Assembly (NCBI RefSeq): GCF_019218755.1
Contig: NZ_JAHUWZ010000002.1
Span: 186,001-250,000, forward strand
Source of the DNA: Acidovorax sp. sif1233
GTDB lineage: Bacteria; Pseudomonadota; Gammaproteobacteria; Burkholderiales; Burkholderiaceae_C
Direction: 5' to 3'
Length of the DNA stretch: 64,000 nt
This document shows, in pieces, positions 59,758 to 64,000 of the stretch (position 1 is the first letter of the stretch; every line of letters starts with the position of its first letter). Below the pieces are notes generated by a model. It was not told the origin of the DNA, made no database searches, and worked only from the letters and a program-made list of their open reading frames with translations. The translations under genes and the position numbers were made by a program.

Positions 59758-61080
59758 ATGAACACGGCCACCTATGGCGCGGCTGCGGCGGCATCCGCTG
59801 CCACCGAGGACACCAGCACCCACGCGCTCTACCGCAAGATCAGCTGGCGGCTCATACCGCTGCTGTTCGTCTGCTACATCTTCAACTACCTGGACCGCAC
59901 CAACATCGGCTACGCGCAGCTGCAGATGAAGGCCGACCTGGGCTTCGGCGATGCGGTCTTCGGCCTCGGGGCCGGGGTGTTCTTCATCGGCTACGCACTG
60001 TTCGAGATCCCCAGCAATGTGATGCTGGCGCGCGTGGGCATGCGGGCCACGCTGCTGCGCATCATGGCGCTGTGGGGTCTGGCATCGGCGGCCACCTTGT
60101 TCGTCACCACGCCCACGCAGTTCTATGTGCTGCGGTTCCTGGTGGGGGTTTTCGAGGCAGGCTTTGCGCCCGGCGTGCTGTTCTACCTCACGCTGTGGTT
60201 CCCGGCGCAGCAGCGTGCGCGGGCCACGGCGCTGTTCTTCATGGCCTACGGGGCGGCACCCATCGCGGCGGGCCCGCTGGCGGGACTGACCATGACGTAC
60301 CTGGATGGCGCCCTGTCCCTGCGCGGCTGGCAGTGGCTCTTCGTGGTGGAGGGCTTGCCGTGCGTGTTGCTGGGCGTGCTGGCCTATCGCTGGCTCGACA
60401 ACCGCCCCGAGGAGGCTGCCTGGCTCACACCGCAAGAAAAAGCCCAGGTGCGGCGCGATCTGGCGCAGGAGCAAGCCATCGGTGGCGGCGCGCCGCAGTC
60501 CTTTGGCAGCGCATTGCGCAACCCGCGGGTGTGGCTGCTGGGGTTCATCTCGTTCCTGGTGATCCTGGGCATCTACGCCATGTCGTTCTGGCAGCCCACC
60601 CTGCTGCAGTCCATGGGGCTGTCGGTGCTGCAGATCGGGTTCTACTCGGTGGTCCCGGCGGCGCTGGGCATCGCTGCCACGCTGGTGGTGGCGCGGCATT
60701 CGGATCGCACCCAGGAGCGGCGCTGGCACTTTGCCGTGGGCGCGGTGCTCGGGGCCGTGGGGCTGTCGCTGACGACCCTGTTCATGCACAGCCCCTGGGC
60801 GGCCGTGGCCTGCCTGTCGCTGTCGGCCATGGGGGTGTCCAGCGCCTTCGCGGTGCTGTGGGCGGTGCCCGCCAGCCTGCTGGCCAAGGACGCCGCGGCG
60901 ATGGGCATTGCGCTCATCACCACGCTGGGCGGCACGGCGGGCGTGGTGGCGCCGGTGATGGTGGGTGCCATCAAGTCGGCCACGGGGAGCTTCAGCCTGA
61001 GCCTGTACATCCTGAGCGGCGCGCTGGTGCTGGCGGCGGCGCTGATGGTGGCCGTGGGGCCCCGCAGGCGTGTTGCCTGA
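59758..61080 (+). CDS. MFS transporter, anion:cation symporter (phthalate permease) type
   Basis: Twelve-helix carrier of 440 residues that should import an organic anion. The start YRKISWRLIPLLFVCYIFNY followed by LDRTNIGYAQLQM is the hallmark of the ACS family (phthalate, glucarate and tartrate permeases), and GMRATLLRIMALWG follows the second helix. CAGGAGA precedes the ATG. As last gene of the operon it probably imports the compound degraded by the SDR and MBL-fold enzymes. The substrate is unknown. Confidence 0.92.
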   Translation: MNTATYGAAAAASAATEDTSTHALYRKISWRLIPLLFVCYIFNYLDRTNIGYAQLQMKADLGFGDAVFGLGAGVFFIGYALFEIPSNVMLARVGMRATLLRIMALWGLASAATLFVTTPTQFYVLRFLVGVFEAGFAPGVLFYLTLWFPAQQRARATALFFMAYGAAPIAAGPLAGLTMTYLDGALSLRGWQWLFVVEGLPCVLLGVLAYRWLDNRPEEAAWLTPQEKAQVRRDLAQEQAIGGGAPQSFGSALRNPRVWLLGFISFLVILGIYAMSFWQPTLLQSMGLSVLQIGFYSVVPAALGIAATLVVARHSDRTQERRWHFAVGAVLGAVGLSLTTLFMHSPWAAVACLSLSAMGVSSAFAVLWAVPASLLAKDAAAMGIALITTLGGTAGVVAPVMVGAIKSATGSFSLSLYILSGALVLAAALMVAVGPRRRVA

Positions 61081-61088
61081 CGGGATAC

Positions 61089-61150
61089 ATCTGCTATTGT
61101 TGTGATAGCTGCTAGCGCTTTATGAACAAGCGCTGGAAGCCAATTCCCTT
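61089..61150 (+). repeat. Dispersed double-hairpin element, copy E
   Basis: Contains atctgctattgt-tgtgatagct and gctagcgcttta-tgaacaagcgct, then ggaagccaattcc. It starts nine bases after the MFS stop and ends at the stop of the convergent LysR gene. Confidence 0.65.
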
Positions 61151-62025
61151 CATATTTCTTCCGCCGCCATGCGGGCCTGGGCCCGGAGCCAGTCGCTGAA
61201 CGCCAGCAGGGCGTCCGTGGCCGGGCGCGACTGCAGCCGCGTGAGCCAGTAGGCGCCCCGGTGCAGTTCTTGGACAAAGGGCCGCACCAGGCGGCCCTGC
61301 TGCAGTTCGCGCGTGAACATGCGCACCGGCAGCAGCGCCATGCCCGCGCCCTGTGCCGCTGCTTCCGCCAGGGTGAGGGACGAGTCGAACACCGCGCCGC
61401 GCACCACGGGGCAGGGGGCGCCCGCGGCCTCGAACCACGCCGCCCATTCATCGGTGCGGTAACTGCGCAGCAGCGACTGCCGTGCCAGGTCGGCCGCCGT
61501 GCGCAGGCCGTGGGCCAGCGCGGGCGAACACATCACGGACATGGGCGCGTCCATGATGCGTTCGGCATGCGTGCCATGCCAGGCGCCGTCGCCAAAGCGG
61601 ATCGCGCAGTCCAGCCCTTCGCCCGCCATGTCCACCCGGTTGTTGTGCGTGAGCAGGCGCAGGTCTACAAAGGGGCAGGCCTGCTGGAAGTCGCGCAGCC
61701 GGGGCAGCAGCCAGCCCACGGCAAAGGTGCCCACGGCGCCCACGGTCAGCACCTCGCGCGGGCGGGTGTCGCCCAGCTTTTCCAGCGCACGTTCCAGGCT
61801 GGCGAACGATTCCACCACCACCGGCAGCAGCGCCTGCCCTTCGTCCGTCAGCGCCAGGCCGCGCGGCAGGCGGCGGAACAGCGGCTTGCCCAGGCGGTCT
61901 TCGAGCTTGCGGATGTGCTGGCTCACGGCGGTCTGGGTGACGTGCAGTTCCTCGGCCGCCCGCGTGAGGTTCAGGTGGCGCGCCGAGGCTTCGAACGCGC
62001 GCAGGGCATTGAGCGGAAGATGCAT
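61150..62025 (-). CDS. LysR-family regulator of the AmpR/GcvA type
   Basis: A 291-residue regulator that probably controls the divergent beta-lactamase gene. The N-terminus LPLNALRAFEASARHLNLTR is almost the textbook AmpR/GcvA start, and the helix-turn-helix is LTRAAEELHVTQTAVSQHIR. The effector domain keeps VGTFAVGWLLPRL and GEGLDCAIRFGDGAW. In AmpR systems peptidoglycan fragments switch the protein from repressor to activator. The 97-base gap to bla contains no site that I can assign with confidence. Confidence 0.88.
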   Translation of the reverse strand: MHLPLNALRAFEASARHLNLTRAAEELHVTQTAVSQHIRKLEDRLGKPLFRRLPRGLALTDEGQALLPVVVESFASLERALEKLGDTRPREVLTVGAVGTFAVGWLLPRLRDFQQACPFVDLRLLTHNNRVDMAGEGLDCAIRFGDGAWHGTHAERIMDAPMSVMCSPALAHGLRTAADLARQSLLRSYRTDEWAAWFEAAGAPCPVVRGAVFDSSLTLAEAAAQGAGMALLPVRMFTRELQQGRLVRPFVQELHRGAYWLTRLQSRPATDALLAFSDWLRAQARMAAEEI

Positions 62026-62122
62026 AAGTTTTTCTGGGGGCTGGCGGCAATTATTGTCGATGGTGCTGGGGGCTGTATCACCGTATCGTTCGGTCCTTGC
62101 TTCAACTCACCCTCCATCTCTT

Positions 62123-63037
62123 ATGCAAAGACGACAGTTTTCCTTGGGTTTGATGGCTGCCACCGCCCTGCCTATCTGGGGCTGCGCCGCCGCCGGCACC
62201 GCGGCGGACCGCGGCACCACGGCCCGCCAGTGGAATGACACGCTGGCCGGCATCGAACGCGCCGCCCAGGGCCGCCTGGGCGTGGCCATGCTGGACACCG
62301 GCTCGGGCCTGGCGCTGGGCTGGCGCCAGGACGAGCGTTTTGCCATGGCCAGCACCTTCAAGGCGGTGCTGGCGGGCTGGATGCTGGCGCTGGTGGACCA
62401 GGGCAAGGAGCGGCTGGACCATCGCCTGCACTACGGCCGCGAGGCCGTCATCGCGCATTCGCCCGCGAGCGGCCCGCGCGCGGGCGACGGCGGGGGCCTC
62501 ACGGTGGGCGAACTCTGCGCCGCCACCGTGAGCCTGAGCGACAACACCGCCGCCAACGTGCTGCTGGCGCGCCATGGCGGGCCGGCCGGGTTCACCGCCT
62601 TCGTGCGCTCGCTGGGCGACACCACCACGCGCCTGGACCGCACCGAGCCCACGCTGAACGAAGCCAAGGTGGGTGACCCGCGCGACACCACCACGCCGCT
62701 GGCCATGCTGCAGACCCTGCAGAAACTGGTGCTGGGCGATGTGCTCACACCGGCGTCGCGCGCCTGGCTGCAGCGCTGGCTGGTGGAGACGAGCACCGGC
62801 GACCAGCGCCTGCGCGCCGGCGTGCCGGGCTGGAAGGTGGGCGACAAGACGGGCACGGCCGGCGACAGCGGCACGGCCAACGACATCGGCGTGTTGTGGC
62901 CCCCGGGCGGCGGCGCGCCGGTACTGGTGACCTGCTACCTCACGCGGTCCGCCGCCGCGCCGCAGCAGCGCGACGCGGCCATTGCGCAGGTGGCGCGCGC
63001 CGTGGCGGCGGCGCGCGAAACACTCAGAGCCTCTTGA
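62123..63037 (+). CDS. bla: Class A beta-lactamase with Tat-type signal
   Basis: Serine hydrolase of 304 residues that opens the beta-lactam ring. All class A motifs are present: STFK with Ser77 and Lys80, SDN at 139-141, the omega-loop Glu175 in RTEPTLNEA, and KTG at 242-244. The signal region MQRRQFSLGLMAATALPIWG has a twin-arginine motif and is followed by Cys21 in a lipobox-like IWGC, so it may be exported by Tat and kept as a lipoprotein. The ATG at 62123 gives this signal; the open frame continues upstream. It is divergent from an AmpR-like gene, and its 3' end overlaps argA by 14 bases. Confidence 0.93.
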   Translation: MQRRQFSLGLMAATALPIWGCAAAGTAADRGTTARQWNDTLAGIERAAQGRLGVAMLDTGSGLALGWRQDERFAMASTFKAVLAGWMLALVDQGKERLDHRLHYGREAVIAHSPASGPRAGDGGGLTVGELCAATVSLSDNTAANVLLARHGGPAGFTAFVRSLGDTTTRLDRTEPTLNEAKVGDPRDTTTPLAMLQTLQKLVLGDVLTPASRAWLQRWLVETSTGDQRLRAGVPGWKVGDKTGTAGDSGTANDIGVLWPPGGGAPVLVTCYLTRSAAAPQQRDAAIAQVARAVAAARETLRAS

Positions 63038-64000
63038 CCAGCACCTGGCTGCGGCGGTCCCAGTTGTACTTGCGCTTGCGCGCGTCGGGCAGCCAGTCCG
63101 GGTCCACGGGCTGGAAGCCGCGCTTGATGAACCAGTGCATGGTGCGGGTGGTCAGCACGAAGATGCTGTCCAGCCCCTGCAGGCGCGCGCGCTGCTCGAT
63201 GCGCTTGAGCAGCTTCTCGCCGTCGCCCGTGCCCTGGCTTTGCGGGGACACGGTCACCGCGGCCATCTCGGCCGTCTTGGCCTCGGGGTAGGGGTAGAGC
63301 GCCGCGCAGCCGAAGATCACGCCGTCGTGCTCGATGATGGTGTAGCTGGCGATGTCGCGCTCGATCTCGGTGCGGTCGCGCTTGACGAGGGTACCGTCCT
63401 TCTCGAACGGCTCGATCAGCTGCAGGATGCCGCCCACGTCGTCGATGGTGGCTTCGCGCAGCTCTTCGAGCTTCTCGTCGATCACCATGGTGCCGATGCC
63501 GTCGTGCACGTACACCTCCAGCAGCAGCGAGCCATCCACCGCGAATGGCAGGATGTGGCTGCGCTCCACCCCGGCCTTGCAGGCCTTCACGCAGTGCTGC
63601 AGATAGAAGCCCGTGTCGGTGGGCGTCTGCGCGGTGGGCAGCGTGGCCAGCAGGGCCTGCGCGGCGGCCAGGGGCAGCTCGGTGTCGATGGGGTTGTCCT
63701 CGCTCTCGGGTTCGCCGGGCAGCATGCGGATGCCCGGCACCTCGGTCAGGAAGATCAGCTTGTCGGCGCGCAGCTCGATGGCCACGCTGGTGGCCACTTC
63801 TTCCATGCTCAGGTTGAAGGCCTCGCCCGTGGGCGAGAAGCCGAACGGCGAGAGCAGCACCAGCGCGCCCATGTCCAGCGTGCGCTGGATGCCGGCCACG
63901 TCCACCTTGCGCACCAGGCCCGAGTGCTGGAAGTCCACGCCGTCCACGATGCCCACGGGCCGCGCCGTGAGGAAGTTGCCCGAGATCACCCGCACCGTGG
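63024..64000 (-). CDS. argA: N-acetylglutamate synthase ArgA, 3' part only
   Basis: Catalyses the first step of arginine synthesis, acetylation of glutamate. The visible part holds the end of the amino-acid-kinase-like regulatory domain (ALVLLSPFGFSPTGEAFNLS, ADKLIFLTEVPGI) and the whole GNAT domain (EMAAVTVSPQSQGTGDGEKLL, TMHWFIKRGFQPV), ending in VLVKRL. The kinase-like domain begins beyond the right edge, so roughly the first quarter of the protein is missing. An internal ATG at 63995 is not the start. It converges on the beta-lactamase gene with a 14-base overlap. Confidence 0.93.
   Translation of the reverse strand, partial: TVRVISGNFLTARPVGIVDGVDFQHSGLVRKVDVAGIQRTLDMGALVLLSPFGFSPTGEAFNLSMEEVATSVAIELRADKLIFLTEVPGIRMLPGEPESEDNPIDTELPLAAAQALLATLPTAQTPTDTGFYLQHCVKACKAGVERSHILPFAVDGSLLLEVYVHDGIGTMVIDEKLEELREATIDDVGGILQLIEPFEKDGTLVKRDRTEIERDIASYTIIEHDGVIFGCAALYPYPEAKTAEMAAVTVSPQSQGTGDGEKLLKRIEQRARLQGLDSIFVLTTRTMHWFIKRGFQPVDPDWLPDARKRKYNWDRRSQVLVKRL

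Noticed and set aside
58386-61115. A 909-codon plus-strand frame across the SDR, MBL-fold and MFS genes.
   Set aside because: It crosses three genes that have clear family motifs and ribosome binding sites in another frame, and its translation is low-complexity.
1-64000. CRISPR arrays, tRNA or rRNA genes, insertion sequences, phage genes and origins.
   Set aside because: No regular short repeats with spacers, no cloverleaf or rRNA signature, no transposase or integrase and no dnaA-type box cluster were seen when reading both strands.

Overview
ORGANISM. The window looks like chromosome of a Burkholderiales betaproteobacterium, most likely an Acidovorax-like member of the Comamonadaceae. This rests on gene content (Bug-type receptor, orphan SsuA, split MetNI/MetQ, Acr3/ArsI arsenic genes), very high GC with strong GC3 bias from about 10.8 kb onward, and dispersed hairpin repeats of a type I associate with this family. 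No rRNA, tRNA, CRISPR array, intact insertion sequence or phage gene was seen. LAYOUT. (1) 1-10.0 kb: a clearly lower-GC surface-polysaccharide cluster. Four sugar-assembly genes and a methyltransferase run rightward and converge on a leftward wzm-wzt ABC exporter and a 2OG-Fe(II) oxygenase. An 817-base stretch without a gene (9968-10784) marks its edge. (2) 10.7-18.5 kb: a class II aldolase / acyl-CoA dehydrogenase / 2-hydroxyacid dehydrogenase operon and an orphan sulfonate-binding protein, both preceded by the same bipartite promoter motif, then an MFS carrier and a hybrid histidine kinase. (3) 18.5-20.5 kb: arsR-arsI-acr3. (4) 20.8-33.9 kb: metNI, a tartrate-type dehydrogenase with a Bug receptor, several LysR and XRE regulators, a DMT exporter, metQ and a sarcosine-oxidase-like flavoenzyme. 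(5) 34.0-38.8 kb: rhodanese, serine acetyltransferase, small HTH protein, Family 2A encapsulin shell (SrpI) and a cysteine desulfurase with a 280-residue disordered extension: a sulfur nanocompartment operon. (6) 39-46.4 kb: flavin reductase and azoreductase, LysR, HDOD protein, an ECF-sigma operon with an ankyrin membrane protein, and an AAA ATPase. (7) 46.4-54.5 kb: 1-Cys peroxiredoxin, hydrolase, sbp-cysTWA sulfate uptake, dsbB, a GST-like protein and the tRNA hydroxylase TrhO. (8) 54.5-64 kb: HD-GYP protein, Crp/Fnr regulator divergent from a small catabolic operon (NTF2-like, SDR, MBL-fold, MFS), an AmpR-like regulator divergent from a class A beta-lactamase, and the 3' part of argA. HOW IT FITS TOGETHER. 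The main theme is sulfur. Four promoters share an 18-base box (WTATTCKTTTGRGTTTTA, three mismatches allowed in one of them) that lies exactly 12 bases before a -10-like hexamer. They precede metQ, the encapsulin operon, the peroxiredoxin and sbp-cysTWA. A weaker fifth copy with the same geometry precedes metNI. This looks like one activator-dependent (CysB-type) regulon that couples sulfate and methionine import, serine activation, cysteine desulfuration inside a protein shell, and peroxide defence. A second shared motif ties the aldolase operon to the sulfonate receptor. The encapsulin promoter also carries a perfect palindrome over its -10 region, a plausible operator for the HTH protein encoded in the same operon.
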